Part shown: positions 20,811-32,779 of the stretch, in pieces
Position numbering within the stretch: the first letter of the stretch is position 1
How the letters are laid out: each line of letters begins with the position of its first letter
NCBI RefSeq assembly: GCF_963082655.1
Contig: NC_081554.1
Coordinates: forward strand, 48,821,169 to 48,885,168
Source: Stomoxys calcitrans
Taxonomy: Eukaryota > Arthropoda > Insecta > Diptera > Muscidae
Direction: 5' to 3'
Length of the DNA stretch: 64,000 nt
Translations under genes and position numbers: made by a program
The notes under the pieces: model-generated
The model's database searches: none
Seen by the model: only the letters and a program-made list of their open reading frames with translations
Told to the model about the DNA's origin: nothing

Positions 20811-23590
20811 TTGCTGAAAACACTGGAAAGACTAAATGAACTGATGGTGAGAGGGGGACTTACGCCGGAAATCTTCAGTAGGGCACAAAACGCCCAGGTG
20901 TTACAGGAGGTCGAGATGTCTCTCCGACAGAAGGAATACACTTTGGCGGCCTTCTTGGTTACTGAGGGGGCCTTTAATAATGTGGAGATAGCGGCGATAG
21001 TCGCCTCACTGGACCGCACAGGGATTCACCCCTTAATATCAAAGTGGACCAATAATATGCTGTATGGTAGGATTATTGCAGCGAACCTAGGAGATAGTGT
21101 GGTTAGAAGGCGGGTGACCAGAGGAACGCCCCAAGGAGGGATGTTCTCGCCGATTCTATGGAACCTCGTGATTAATGAAATCCTGATGGATCTCGAAGGG
21201 GACGACACGAGTATTATCGTTTATGCGGACTACGTTGTGTTGCAGGAGATCATAGAAGGGTCACTGAGGAGGTTGTTGCGATGGGCTACCAAAAATGGGT
21301 TGAGGACCAACCCAGGGAAAACGGAGCTGGTGCTCTTTACGCGTGGCTATAAGATACCGGAGTTCAGACTCCCGTCCTTGGACGGATTCACCCTGTGGCT
21401 GTCGAAGGAGGTGCAGTACCTAGGCATAGTCCTCGATTCCAAACTGTACGGGAAGAGGAACACCGAGGAAGGAAGCCGTAAGGCACGGTCGGCTTTTTAT
21501 ACCCTACACCACCACTGTGGTACAGGATATTAAAGATTTGTGCAATTGTTTGCAACACTAAGAAGGAGAAGAGACCCATCGATAAGTATACGGATCGGCT
21601 TAGAATCAGTTCCTGATTCGTTTTAGCTATGTTCGTCTCTCTGTCTGTCCATGTATTCTTGTAATCAAGGTACAGGTCGCATTTGTTGTCTGATTTTCAC
21701 AAAATTTTGCACAAATCTGTTTTTTGGTCCAAGGACGAACGCTAAATCGGTTCAGATTTAGATATAGCTCCCATACATATATTTCATCCGATGTGCCCTT
21801 TTATAGCTGTAGAAGCCACAATTTTGGTCCGATACTTACAAAATTTGGCACAGAGTGTTTTTTTTAACGTCCCGATATGTGTGCAAAATTTCATTGAAAC
21901 CGGTTCATATTTAGATATAGCTCCCATATATATCTTTCATCCGATATGCCCTTTTAAAGCTATAGGAGCCACAATTTTAATCCGATCTTTACCAAATTTA
22001 GCATGATCGTGTGACGTCTTAATACGTGTGCAAAGTTTTCATCTAAATCGGTTCAGATTTAGATATAGCTCCCATATATAACTTTAATCCGATTTGACCT
22101 ATTAACGCTGTAGAAGGCACAATTTTGGTCCGATCTTTACCAAATTTGGCACGAAGTGCTTTTTGTGACGTTCCAATATGTGTGCAAAATTTCATCAGAA
22201 TCGGATCAGATTTGTATATAGCTCCCATGTATATCTTTCATCCGATATGGCCTTTTAAGGCTATAGAAGGGACAATTTTGGTCCGATCTTTACCAAATTT
22301 GACACGAAGTGCTTTTTCCGACGTCCTAGTATGTGTCCAAAATTTCAAAAAATTTCATCAGAATCGGATCAGATTTGTGTATAGCTCCAATGTATATCTT
22401 TCATCCGATATGGCCTTTTAAGGCTGTAGAAGGCACAATTTTGGTCCGATCTTTACAATATGCACTTTTAAAGCTGTAGTAGCCAAATTTTGTTCCCATC
22501 CTTACAAAATTTTGCAGTAAATGTTTTATTTGACGTCGCACTAGATGCAAAAAATGTCACCAAAATCTAATCAGATTAAGAAAAAACTCCCATATATATC
22601 TTTTGTGCGTTTCGACTTTTAAGGCTGTAGAAGCCACAATTTTCGTACCATCGTAAGAAAATCGTATAAGGTTCGATTCGATATTTCAATAGGTATGCAA
22701 AATTAAAGTCTGACTAAATTTGGATATAAGTGCTATATATTAAAAGTATTACGTAGACTCGGTGGTGCAGGGTATTACAAAGTCGACTCCGTCCGACTTT
22801 TTCCTTTTCTTACTGGTTACTCCTGCAGGAGGAGTTCGATCGGAAGTCAGGGGTAACTCCCAACATGATTTATTGGATGTATAGGACCATGGTGAGACCA
22901 GTACTGGCCTATGAATCACTGGTATGGTGGAATGTCGTAGGGAGGAGTACGCGTGCGAGGGAGTTCGAGAAGTTCCAGAGACTGGCCTGCGTCGAGATCG
23001 CAGGTGGCACTGAGATCCGCAGCGTAGGCAGACTTGACGGCGATGCTGGATATGCAGCCCATTGAGGCATATATTCGGAACTGCGCCGCCAGGGTCGGGC
23101 TTAGGCTGAGGGAGCTCGGCATGCTGAAGGAGGGTTGTTGCGGCCACAGTTCGATTCTGGGTGTTATGGATGCGAAGGGTAGACTGAGGAGGATCTCCGA
23201 CTACGATTCGCGGCGATTTCCTGAGAGGGACGAATGGTGTACTCGAAGAGGGTGAGACCTCGATCTACACATATTTTTCCAAGATAGAGTCAAGGACTGG
23301 ATTGGTTGTCTACTCTGATGCATTCTATTCCACTATGTCTCTGAGACTGCCAGACGAGTGTACGGTCTTTTAGGGAGAGGTCTGTGCCATTGCAGTGGCT
23401 GCAAGAGAAATTCTGGCAAGGGACTTATCGCCCTCAGAATTTATGTGGAGAGTATGGGGTCGTGAAGAGTATTCACCTGTTATGTTAGAACAAAACAGGT
23501 GGATTTTGTACGGTTCAGCCATCTCGTTCAGAGATCTGCGACAGTCGAGGGCGGTTTTTGTGTTCAGAAATACGTTCTCCAGGGATTTAA
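20811..23590 (+). mobile_element. LOA/I-group LINE copy split by an F2 insertion
   Basis: Plus-strand pol fragment in two parts, 20811-21496 and 22819-23590. Part 1 holds RT motifs: LKTLERL, LVTEGAFNNV, RGTPQGGMFSPILWN and the catalytic box as YADY (21222-21233) rather than YADD, then NPGKTELVLF. Part 2 continues with MYRTMVRPVLAYESLVWW, a 'FQRLACVEIAG' segment and an RNase H region with SKIESRTGL and EVCAIAVAA. The reading frame lines up across the F2 insertion when it is ignored. A nearly complete RT core but a dead catalytic box. Confidence 0.65.
21497..22818 (+). repeat. F2 element inserted in a LINE coding region
   Basis: Starts ATACCCTACACCACCACTGT within a T-run of the LINE, has array units 'ttcagatttagatatagctcccatatata' with about 150-200 bp spacing, and ends with hairpin AAGTCGACTCCGTCCGACTT and tttccttttcttactggtt at 22818. 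The flanking LINE frame (ggctttt / actcctgcagg) fixes both junctions to within a few bases. Confidence 0.65.
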
Positions 23591-25664
23591 TGGCTGTCTG
23601 AGAAGGTATTTATGCCGATCGTCGTAATGACATTATATCCTAAATATTCCATCACTTCCTTTATTGCATGGAGCTCTGCTTGATACACACTGCAGTGGTC
23701 GGGTAACATTTTCGATATGACCAGTTATAGATTTTTAGAGTTCACCCCAAAGCCAACCTGGCCGTTTAGTTTGGAAGCATCCGTATAGAAGCCTATGTAA
23801 CTTCTGTTACCAGGGATATCGTAGTTCTAATCGTTTCTATCAGGAATAGTGATACAGTAATTTTTATCAAAAAGCGGTGCAGGTAGGGTGTAATCCACAC
23901 CGCCTGGAAGCCAGTGCCAGTGTCCCTAACCGCCACATGACCACTGAGAAAGCTCCTTTAACCTCACGGCAGTGGTCGCTGCAATTTGGGTAGCCACTAT
24001 GTCCAGAAGCACAAGATGTTGCATTAAATTCAGGGCATCAGATAGAGTCGTACTCAGTGCGGCTGTGATGCACAAACCAGCCATCCTTTGGATCCGGATA
24101 AGTATTGAGCAGTAGGTGGACTTTTGAAGAGCCGTCCACCCCACCACAACACCATATAGCATTATAGGTTAGACAACTGCCGTATATACCCAATGCATGA
24201 CACGCAGTCTAAACCCCCAACTTTAGCCAATGGCTCTCTTGCAAGTGTATAGGGCAAGAGTGGCCTTTCTTGCACTTTCCAAAATGTTGGATTTGAAGTT
24301 AAATTTCCTGTCCAGCAATATACCCAGGTATTTTGCGCTTTCTGTAAATGGAACATTCTCTTTTCCCAAGGCAACTTGTATTTCGTGCTGAAAAGATATA
24401 TGACTGTCTTGCACGGATTTACACCTACATCACTTTTGGTAGCCCACTTCGCTGTTGCACGTAGAGCATCCTGAAGTATATCTCTTAGAGTGCTGGGAAA
24501 CTTTTACCTAACCGCAATTGCCACGTCACCAGCATATGCAACCACTTGTACGCCCTTTTCTTCCAGAGACAATAATCTATCGTAAAGGGCTATATTCCAA
24601 AGTAGAGGAGTACCGTCTCCTCTACTTTGTCTCCTCCTTGAGGTGTTCCTCTGCTGACCCATCTTTTTAGATCCACAGATCCCAAGCCTGCCGTTATCCA
24701 TCTTTTAGTAAGTAAGTTATTAATAAACTTTCTTACGGTAGAGTTGATGCCTAGAAACTCCAATTCCTTCATGATTGACGTTGGTTTTACATTAATGAAA
24801 GCACCTTCAATGTGAAGAAATGCTACCATTGCATATGCCTTGACAGCGAGAGAACGCTCTATGTAGCCGACTAGGTCCTGAAGAGCTGTTTCAGTGGATT
24901 TGCATTTACTATATGCACGCTGTTGGATGCCACCGTAGCGCAGAGGTTAGCATGTCCGCATATGACGCTGAACGCCTGGGTTCGAATCCTGGCGAGACCA
25001 TCCGAAAAAATTTTCAGCGGTGGTTTTCCCATTCTAATGCTGGCAACATTTGTGAGGTACTATGCCATGTAAAACTTCTCTCCAAAGAGGTGTCGCACTG
25101 CGGCACGCCGTTCGGACTCGGCTATAAATAGGAGGCCTCTTATCATTGAGCTTAAACTTGATTCGGACAGCACTCATTGATTTGTGAGAAGTTTGCCTCA
25201 GTTCCTTAATGGAATGTTCATGAGCAAAATTTGCAATTTGCATATGCATGCTGCTGCCCCGACAGGCGATCTCCAGGGATCTTTGTCCTAAGATATGTTA
25301 CTATCAACCTCTCAATAGTCTTCAACATAAAGGATGATGGACTAATTGGAGGAAAATCTTTCGGCTTCGTGAGGAAGGGTTTTTCTGCTTTCGGAACGAA
25401 AATTACCTTCGTGTCCCTCCATCCCACAGGTATAAATGACATTCTGATACAAGCAGAGTATACCTCCCTAAGCCAGGGGACCAGTCTATCAGACACAGCT
25501 TGTAATTCAACCGGTGATACATCATCAGGCCCTGGCGACTTAAAAGAGTCGAAATCTCTTATCGCCCAATGGATTTTCGGCTCAGACACAATTTTCCTAA
25601 TGGCCTCCGACGAATGCATATCAGTGACAAACTCCTCTGGCGTCATATTGTCCATATAATACAA
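23591..25664 (-). mobile_element. LOA/I-group LINE copy, minus strand, with nested SINE
   Basis: On the minus strand: an RT N-terminal part (25218-25664) with SFKSPGPDDVSPVELQA and MLKTIERLIVTYL; after the SINE, KCKSTETALQDLV then RWVSRGTPQGG (about 24650); the catalytic box reads AYAGD instead of YADD near 24530; then a C-terminal part with MLYGVVVGWTAL and an RNase H start DASKL near 23790. Several frameshifts. It faces the preceding LINE tail to tail, both 3' ends meeting near 23590. Confidence 0.65.
24923..25241 (+). mobile_element. tRNA-derived SINE, full-length, with target duplication
   Basis: tRNA-like head with a perfect B box (GGTTCGAATCC) and the common body. Flanked by a 12-bp direct repeat atatgcacgctg (24911-24922) and atatgcatgctg (25242-25253), which interrupts the LINE reading frame. 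One of the least diverged copies here. Confidence 0.85.
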
Positions 25665-25996
25665 ATGTTAATCACTTTTGAAATGTTGTATGACAATTTA
25701 AAGAGGACTCAGTTTTTTTTTTATCTAAAACAGAAAGTTTTTATTGATCTTATTTTTTTCGATTTAAACACATTTTGTCCATTTAAACTCAATTAGAATT
25801 TTCTACTGAAGTAAAAAAGGTATTTCAACCATATACCAATAATAATATCATTTGACATTAGTGGTGACCACTTTAAAATATATATTTTTGCTTCATCTAA
25901 TCAGATACATGGTGGTGTATAACAATTCAGGCAATAAGTGAAAAAACTTTTACTACGCCGTCGACTTTTAAACCTTAAGGCTAAATTTTAGCAAAA
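25655..25996 (+). promoter_or_regulatory. Conserved upstream block of DUF1091 gene B
   Basis: Collinear with the blocks upstream of genes A and C, starting at acaaatgttaatcacttttg and ending gcaaaa before the ATG. Its left boundary coincides with the end of a LINE. Confidence 0.45.
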
Positions 25997-28900
25997 ATGC
26001 TGCAAATATTTTTTAAATCCTTCTTAATTATGCTGCTTGTGCAGCAGGTAATTTCTTTCACCTCTTTCGCAAAAATTGAATCGTATTAACTTTTCTAAAA
26101 ACTTCCTTGACATTAAAGTTAATTTGCAGTAAATTTACAATGACAAAAGTTATATGTAAAACATTCCAACCTGATGTGGTGAAATTCGACTTGTGCCAAA
26201 TCGCTGCGATTGGAAAAAATGTACCAACCTTATCATTAATGGTTCGACTTATCAAACCGCCATTAACAAATCTGAAAGCTTGGATAGCAATTGGTATGGT
26301 GAGACCTAGACATTTGGTGCCACTTAACGGTAGTTGGGATGTTTGTGATTTTTTTGCAAATCGAAAGAAAATTCGTGCATTGGGTCGCCTGTATGACTAT
26401 ATAGCCCCCTTTACCAATATTAATCACAAGTGCCCGTATAATGTGAGTACAGATACAATATTTGACGAGAAATTCCTTAAGCAAATTTAAATTTATGCAA
26501 AATATTCATAAAAATTTTCCTACATTTTGACCACTTTTTTTACGAAATGTAAAAAAAAAAATCGATTCCGCAAAATTCATTTTTATACGCCCTGCCATGG
26601 GATAGGGGTATCCTTTCTTTGTCATTCCCCCAGTAACACATCATCTATTGGACTATGACCCCACAAGATTCATATATTCTTGACCGCTATGACACTTTGT
26701 GTCGATGTAGCCATGTTCGTCCTCCTGCTCGTCCCTCTTTCGAAAGCATGCCAACTTTCAATCGAATAAAACTAGGCGCTTGAAATGTGTGGCCAAATAC
26801 TTACTGTTCATCTACAGCGATTATAATTTTTGAGCCTCTTGAGGGCACAATTCTAACAGCCACACCAAATAAGCCCATAAATAGATCAAGCCTCCATATA
26901 AGCCAATACCTCGATTTGTCAAACTTAATCAAAGATGGGTTTCTACCGGGTAAATTCCCAATGTGTGGGTATCTCTCTCTCTCTGTCTAAAACCTCGTTT
27001 GGTATTGAACGGTTCGGAGAGGTTCTTTCCTATTAAGCATCATGCTGCAAAATCGAATCATTTTTGCAGGAATACCAAAATCAGACACCGCTTAAAATAC
27101 CTTTGAACGGAGAGGGCTGAAAAAGGCGGCTTTGTAGTTAACGAAAAGGTGGTAGATCCGTCCGATCCGTCCTTCTCAAGTCTTTTCCAGTATTTGGCGC
27201 AATGTAAATATCTGGTCTATGATGAAATCACCAAGCCTAAAGCCGACCCAACTCTTTCATTGACTTCACACTTTAATCCTTCAGTGTATGCGATGGGTAG
27301 AAGACTTACTCCTGTGTAATTGCCACATACTGTCTTGTCTCCTTTCATGTATACGGCATATAGTATGGTGAGGTTCCAATCAAAGGATATGCGTTCTTCT
27401 AAGCAGATGACGCAAACGAGTTGATGCATACGTCTTATCAGCGTTTCACCTCGGCTCACAGTTCAGCTGGCAACCCATCACCTCCTGCTGCCTCATGGTT
27501 TTTCAGCCGGTTTACTGTTACGTGAATCTTGTTCTGACTGGTTGGTACACATGCTATAGCATCAGCAAGGATTTGTTCTGTGGTATACTCATAGCCACCA
27601 TCATCGGATACCAGCAGCTGGGATAAGTGTTCTTTCCATATCCTCAGCATACTGTCTGTAACAGTTACCAGATTTTGTTGGTGGAAGGATGTACCTGTAC
27701 CAAAGCCATTGCAAAAACAGGGGCAAACTTCTCACATATGAATGAGTGCAGTTCGATTCAAGTTTAAGCTCAATGATAAGGGGCCTCCTTTTTATAGCCT
27801 AGTCCGATCGGTGTGCCGCAGTACGACACCTCTTTGGAGAGAAGTTTTACATGGCATAGAACCTCACAAATATGTTGCCAGCATTAGGAGGGGAAAACCA
27901 ATGCTGAAAATTTTTTCTGATGATCTCGCCAGGATTCGAACACAGGCGTTCAGCGGCATAGGCGGACATGCTAACCTCTGCGCTACGATGGCCTCCAAAG
28001 CCTTTGGTTTAATGTTTTATTCTTTGGTAGAATTTTCGCACTTGATTCTTGCCCCTGAACATCGCGGTTCGCTCACACTCATGTCTCTCCATTCCCTTCG
28101 TATTCATGGGGAAGAGACGTTTCTCCTTTTCTCCCGGTACCTCTGCTTTATGCCGCAGTATTGGCTTAAGCAGCATTTTGACACTTCTAGTTGCCATGGA
28201 GGCCACCGTAGCGCAGAGTTTAGCATGTCCGCCTATGACGCTGAACGCCTGGGTTCGAATCCTGGCGAGACCATCGGAAAAAATTTTCAGCGGTGGTTTT
28301 CCCCTCCTAATGCTTGCGACATTTGTGAGGTACTATGCCATGTAAAACTTCTCTCCAAAGAGGTGTCGCACTGCGGCCGCCGTTCGGACTCGGCTATAAA
28401 TAGGAGGCCCCTTATCATTGAGCTTAAACTTGATTCGGACTGAACTCAATGATATGTGAGAAGTTTGCCCCTGTTCCATAGTGGAATGTTCATGGGCAAA
28501 ATTTGGAAATTGCAGTTGTACCATGGGTCCTTAGCGGAGGCTTTCGGTACCCAAGTACGGATGTTGCGCCTCGTTCCATAAAGTGAGCATTGGTTTCCAC
28601 TGCTATACTAACGGGTCAGGGTTTGCTTTTTTAGAGCAATTGGGTCAGCCGAATGGAGTATGCCGTGGCCAACTGTTGTGTTTGCAGCTTTCCGAATTCC
28701 AGCTTCTGTGCAGTGTCAAATCGTATGTTTCTCACCACACTATGTGTGAACCTTTTCTTTAACAAGCTAATGATCGGATTCGATGTTCGCTCTTCGGATG
28801 GGTCGTACATCTAAACACTAACACACACTCGTAGTTTTTTATATGAGAACACAAACAGTTTGCCAACGATTTGTGTGATCAGTTTACTATTGAAAATGAC

Positions 28901-31010
28901 AGCGAGACGCTTTTATATGACTCAGTGTGCAGCGAGTAATTTCTCATATATCACTGTAGCCCCAATGAATTCCAGTTAAAAATAGTACCAAGCACTGAAC
29001 GGTGGTAACTTGTATACCCACCACCGAAGAATGGGAACAAATTCAATTTGCCATTCCGTTTGGAACACATCGAAATATTCATTTCCGACCCTACAAAGTA
29101 TATAAATTCTTGATCAGCGAAAAAATCTAAGACGAACTAGCCATGTCCGCCCGTCTGTCTGTTGCAATCACGCTACACTCTTTCAAAAAATAGAGATATT
29201 AAGCTGAAACTTTACACAGACTCTTTTTTTGTCCATAGTCAGGTTAAGTTCGAAGATGGACTATATCGGATGTCGCCGAAATTTGAGACAAAGCGTTAGG
29301 CCCTTCGACATTCTTCTGCATTTTCCACCTTATCTTGACGAAAGGTCCTTTACATATTTTACGCTTCCCGACATCCGGTTTTAATATTGATTAGATCGGT
29401 CCATATTTAGATATAGCTGCCATATAGACCGATCTGCCGATAAAAGGTCTGAAGGCCATAAAAGCTTTATTTATTACCCGATTTCGCTGAAATTCAAAAC
29501 AGTGGGCTATTTTAAGCCTACCGACATCTGACCTAAATATGGTTCAGATCGAAGTATATTTACATATAGCTGCCATATAGACCGATCTTCCAATAAAGAT
29601 TCTGAAGGCCTTAATAGCTTCATTTTTCTTCCGATTTCGCTGAAATTTGGAATAGTGCGCAGTTTTAAGCCTCCTAACATCCGGCCCAAATATGGAACTG
29701 ATCGGGATTGATTTAGATATAGCTGTCATATAGACCGATCTGCGGGTAAAGGTCTGAAGCCCATAAAAGACTTATTTCTTAACCGATTTCGCTAAAATTT
29801 GAAAAATTGAGTTATTTTTAGCCTCCTGACACCCAAACTAAATATGGTTTATATCGGACAATATTTAGATAGAGCTGCCATATAGACCGATCGCCCTATA
29901 AATGGTCTGAAGGCCGTAAAAGCTTTATTTATTACCCAATTTCGCTGAAATTCAAAACAGTGAGCTATTTTAAGCCTCCTGACATTTGACCTAAATATGG
30001 TTCAGATCGGAGTAAATTTAGATATAGCTGCCATATAGACCGATCTCCCAATAAAGGGTCTGAAGGCCATAATATCTTTATTTTTCTTCCGATTTCGCTG
30101 AAATTTGGAATAGTGCGCAGTTTTAAGCCTCCCAACATCCGACCCAAATGTGGTACAGATCGGAATTGATTTAGATATAGCTGTCATATACACCGATCTT
30201 CCGATAAAGGGTCTGAAGCACGTAAAGGCTTATTTTTTAACCGATTTCGCTAAAATTTGAAAAAGTGAGTTATTTTTAGCCTCCTGACATCCGACCCAAA
30301 TATAGTACAGATCGGACTAATTTAGATATAGCTGCCACATAGACCGATCTACCGATAAGGGGTCTAAAGCCAATTAAAGCTTTATTTATTACCTGATTTC
30401 ACTGCAATTTTAAACAGTGAGTAGGTTAAGACCTCCGAACATCCGACTTAAATATTGTTCAGATCGAACTATATTTAGATATAGTTGTCATATAGACCGA
30501 TCTGCCGATAAGGGGACTGAAGCCCATAAAAACTTTTTTTATTACCCGATTTCGCTGAAATTTAAAACAGTGAGTTTTTCTGAGCCTTACGCTATCCGAC
30601 CTTAATATAGTTCAGATGGGTTTATAATTGGATATATCTGCCTAAAAGACCAATATTTTGTTCTACAAAATTGAATAGTGACATATATATTAGACCACTC
30701 AATGTCCGTGCCGAATTTGGGTGCTTAAGCTATCCAATCTTCACCGGATTGTGACGAAATGGGGTTTACATATATACCCGAGGTGGTGGGTATTCAAAGT
30801 TCGGCCCGGCCAAACTTAATGCCTTTTTACTTGTTATTTATAATCTTTATTTTTCCATTACAGCATGACCTATATGTGAAAAATCTTACATCTGACAGTG
30901 AACCATCATTTTTTGTTTTTCTGAATGGTGACTATTCGACTAAAATTACCACTATGGTGGATGGGCGAAAACTATGTTCCATAGAAGTAATATCCACCTA
31001 CGTACTATGA
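25997..31010 (+). CDS. DUF1091-family secreted protein, gene B (3 exons)
   Basis: Exons 25997-26047, 26119-26442 and 30864-31010 encode 173 residues. Signal peptide MLQIFFKSFLIMLLVQQ; exon 2 LICSKF...VICKTF...FDLCQIA, GSWDVCDFF and INHKCPYN; exon 3 HDLYVKNLTSDSEPS, FLNGDYST and a VISTYVL end. The asparagine in CPYN replaces the aspartate of gene A at the exon 2/3 junction. All introns keep the family phases, and both long-intron splice sites (aat/gtgagt, cattacag) are consensus. Intron 2 (4.4 kb) contains an RTE-like LINE remnant, two SINEs in opposite orientation and an F1 element. Likely an intact paralogue with the same lipid- or hydrocarbon-binding type of role suggested for the family. 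Confidence 0.85.
27110..28196 (-). mobile_element. RTE-like LINE remnant in intron 2 of gene B
   Basis: On the minus strand, fragments read MFRGKNQVRKFYQRIKH (about 28010-28060), then after a nested SINE MLRIWKEHLSQLL (27650) and NRLKNHEAAGGDGLPAEL, then MHQLVCVICLEERISFDWNL and YMKGDKTVCGNY, and finally an APNTGKDL-like end near 27190. These are linker and RT motifs of a common insect LINE group. The 3' part (27120-27330) recurs at 39010-39210 in gene C, so this insertion predates that duplication. Confidence 0.55.
27717..27995 (-). mobile_element. tRNA-derived SINE
   Basis: Minus-strand copy nested in the RTE-like remnant; complement shows the B box ggattcgaac and the head ending gctacgatggcctcc. 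It is paired with an oppositely oriented SINE 200 bp downstream. Confidence 0.75.
28199..28512 (+). mobile_element. tRNA-derived SINE
   Basis: Plus-strand copy, head ggccaccgtagcgcagagtt, perfect B box GGTTCGAATCC, body to atgttcatgggcaaaatttg. Flanks share agttg...ccatgg, a possible imperfect target duplication. Confidence 0.75.
28513..29008. other. Unassigned intronic sequence of gene B
   Basis: About 500 bp with no open frame over 60 codons that resembles a protein, and no match to the repeat families in this window. Confidence 0.3.
29009..30836 (+). repeat. F1 element upstream of exon 3 of gene B
   Basis: Starts tgtatacccaccaccgaaga, flank gtccgcccgtctgtctgttg, then about seven units 'gctgccatatagaccgatct...ctgaaggccataaaagctttatt' spaced about 150 bp, ending aggtggtgggtattcaaagttcggcccggcc and tttttacttgtta about 30 bp before the exon 3 acceptor. 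This is a different array subtype from that in gene A, but in the same position. Confidence 0.6.
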
Positions 31011-31076
31011 GTTATAAAATCGTGAAGAAATACTGGAATTGTCTCGAAACTACTTCGAATTGTTGTTGGAATTATA

Positions 31077-31683
31077 AAGGGTGATTTTTTTGAGGTTAGG
31101 ATTTTCATGCATTAGTATTTGACAGATCACGTGGGATTTCAGACATGGTGTCAAAGAGAAAGATGCTCAGTATGCTTTGACATTTCATCATGAATAGACT
31201 TACTAACGAGCAACGCTTGCAAATCATTGAATTTTATTACCAAAATCAGTGTTCGGTTCGAAATGTGTTCAAATTTTGACAAATTTTGTTCAGCGATGAG
31301 GCTCATTTCTGGTTGAATGGCTACGTAAATAAGCAAAATTGCCGCATTTGGAGTGAAGAGCAACCAGAAGCCGTTCAAGAACTGCCCATGCATCCCGAAA
31401 AATGCTCTGTTTTGTGTGGTTTGTACGCTGGTGGAATCATTGGACCGTATTTTTTCAAAGATGCTGTTGGACGCAACGTTACGGTGAATGAAAACATTTC
31501 GAACCGAACACTGATTTTGGTAATAAAATTCAATGATTTGCAAGCGTTGCTCGTTAGTAAGTCTATTCATGATGAAATGTCAAAGCATACTGAGCATCTT
31601 TCTCTTTGACACCATGTCTGAAATCGTACGTGATCTGTCAAATACTAATGCATGAAAATCCTAACCTCAAAAAAATCACCCTT
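31077..31683. mobile_element. 607-bp fold-back mariner derivative, copy 1
   Basis: TA on each side (31075-31076, 31684-31685); ends AAGGGTGATTTTTTTGAGG. Both arms of about 190 bp are inverted copies of the mariner 5' end, each including the transposase start (NRLTNEQRLQIIEFYYQNQC). The middle (about 31285-31490) is an internal transposase piece with FSDEAHFWLNGYVNKQN and GGIIGPYFFKD, read on the plus strand. The empty site is visible in gene C (gaattatatgtaatg). Not autonomous; could be mobilised by an intact relative. Confidence 0.85.
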
Positions 31684-31994
31684 TATGTGATGTTTGTACA
31701 CGTATATGTAAATAATCTGTTGTATGTTCATATTATATTTTCTATTAAGCCTTCAACTATTTTGATGGTAGCTGGCTCTTCTTATCTCTTAAATGTTTTA
31801 AACCAGATACAATGATATAACAGAATTCCGATACAATCCGAAAAATTTTACTTTTTGCTAAAAGGGCGCTAACCATTTGTAGGAAATTTAAACCAAGTCT
31901 CATGCATTAGATGTACACTGCAGTTTTTTGACTTATTTTGCTACTAGCTGAGACGAGGCTGCTGCGCTGCGCCTTCTTTTTAGAGCTGGCAAAC

Positions 31995-32057
31995 TATCGA
32001 TATTCGCAAAATTCGGTATTTTCGATATTTTTCAAAAAATATCGATAACTATCGATA
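31995..32057. promoter_or_regulatory. Cluster of three TATCGATA (DRE-like) motifs
   Basis: TATCGATA occurs at 31995-32002, 32040-32047 and 32050-32057. This is the Drosophila DREF-binding DRE consensus, and its CGATA core is also bound by BEAF-32. The equivalent position near gene C has two intact sites (42409-42416, 42454-42461). Function in this species is inference. Confidence 0.45.
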
Positions 32058-32169
32058 CTAAAACATACATTACAGTCTCAAGTTCCCAGTTTTTGCAAAA
32101 TAAAACAAGAAAAGAAAAAGACTTTGAAGGAATACTGATAAGTTGATCGACGAACCGCAAAACAAACGT

Positions 32170-32405
32170 CGCATTTAAAGTTATATGTGAGCCGTCTTCC
32201 TGAAGGAACTCAGAGGCAAATTAAACTTTACCAGACACAAGTTCATGCATACTGCTGGCACATCGTGATTTCTGCGGCAACTTTTGCCACCAGGAAATTA
32301 ACGTAAAGAACCACATAACATCAGCCCAAAAGAGGATCAATGAGTTTGCTTGCAAACAGTGTCCAAAACCCTCAAGGAAAAACTTCGGTTACATGCAAGT
32401 CTACG
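32170..32405 (+). pseudogene. Possible zinc-finger gene remnant in duplicated flank (unit B)
   Basis: One frame reads HRDFCGNFCHQEINVKNHIT then SAQKRINEFACKQCP, suggesting a C-x-C...H type finger like that of CGGBP1/BED-type proteins, but the preceding part (KFMHTAGT) is in another frame. The same segment recurs at 44430-44720. Weakly supported; it could equally be non-coding flank. Confidence 0.25.
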
Positions 32406-32775
32406 CGAAGTCCTGATGATGTACCACCGGTTGAATTACAAGCTGTATGTGATAGACTGGTTCCCTGGATTAGGGAGTTATACTCTGCTTATATCATCAT
32501 GTCATATATACCTGTGGAATTGAGGGACTCCAAGATTTATTCCGAAAGCAGGAAAACCTTACCACACGATGGCGAAAGATTTTCGTCCTATTAGTCTGTC
32601 ATCCTTTATGCTGAAGACTCTTGACAGGTTGATAGAAACATATCACACGGCAAAGATTCCTGGAGATCGCCTGTCACCGCAGCATCATGCATAAAGTAAA
32701 GGCAAATCCACTGAAACAGCCCTTCACCACTTAGTCGGCCACAGAGAGGCTTTTCTCGCTGTCAAGAAATATACA
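32399..32775 (+). mobile_element. LOA/I-group LINE fragment
   Basis: Plus-strand RT N-terminal fragment: SPDDVPPVELQAVCDRLVPW then MSYIPVELRDSK, followed by frameshifted remains of the KTLDRLIETY and ETALHHLVGH regions. Same element type as 23591-25664. Inserted into the duplicated flank at 32399-32405. Confidence 0.6.
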
Positions 32776-32779
32776 TGGT

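Larger units (their letters stand above)
31011..32170 (+). other. 3' flank of gene B with fold-back element and DRE-like sites
   Basis: Shared with the 3' flanks of genes A and C up to the fold-back element, then continuing from 31686 (tgtgatgtttgtacacg) through aatgatataacagaattccg. At 31995-32057 there are three copies of TATCGATA. Confidence 0.45.
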
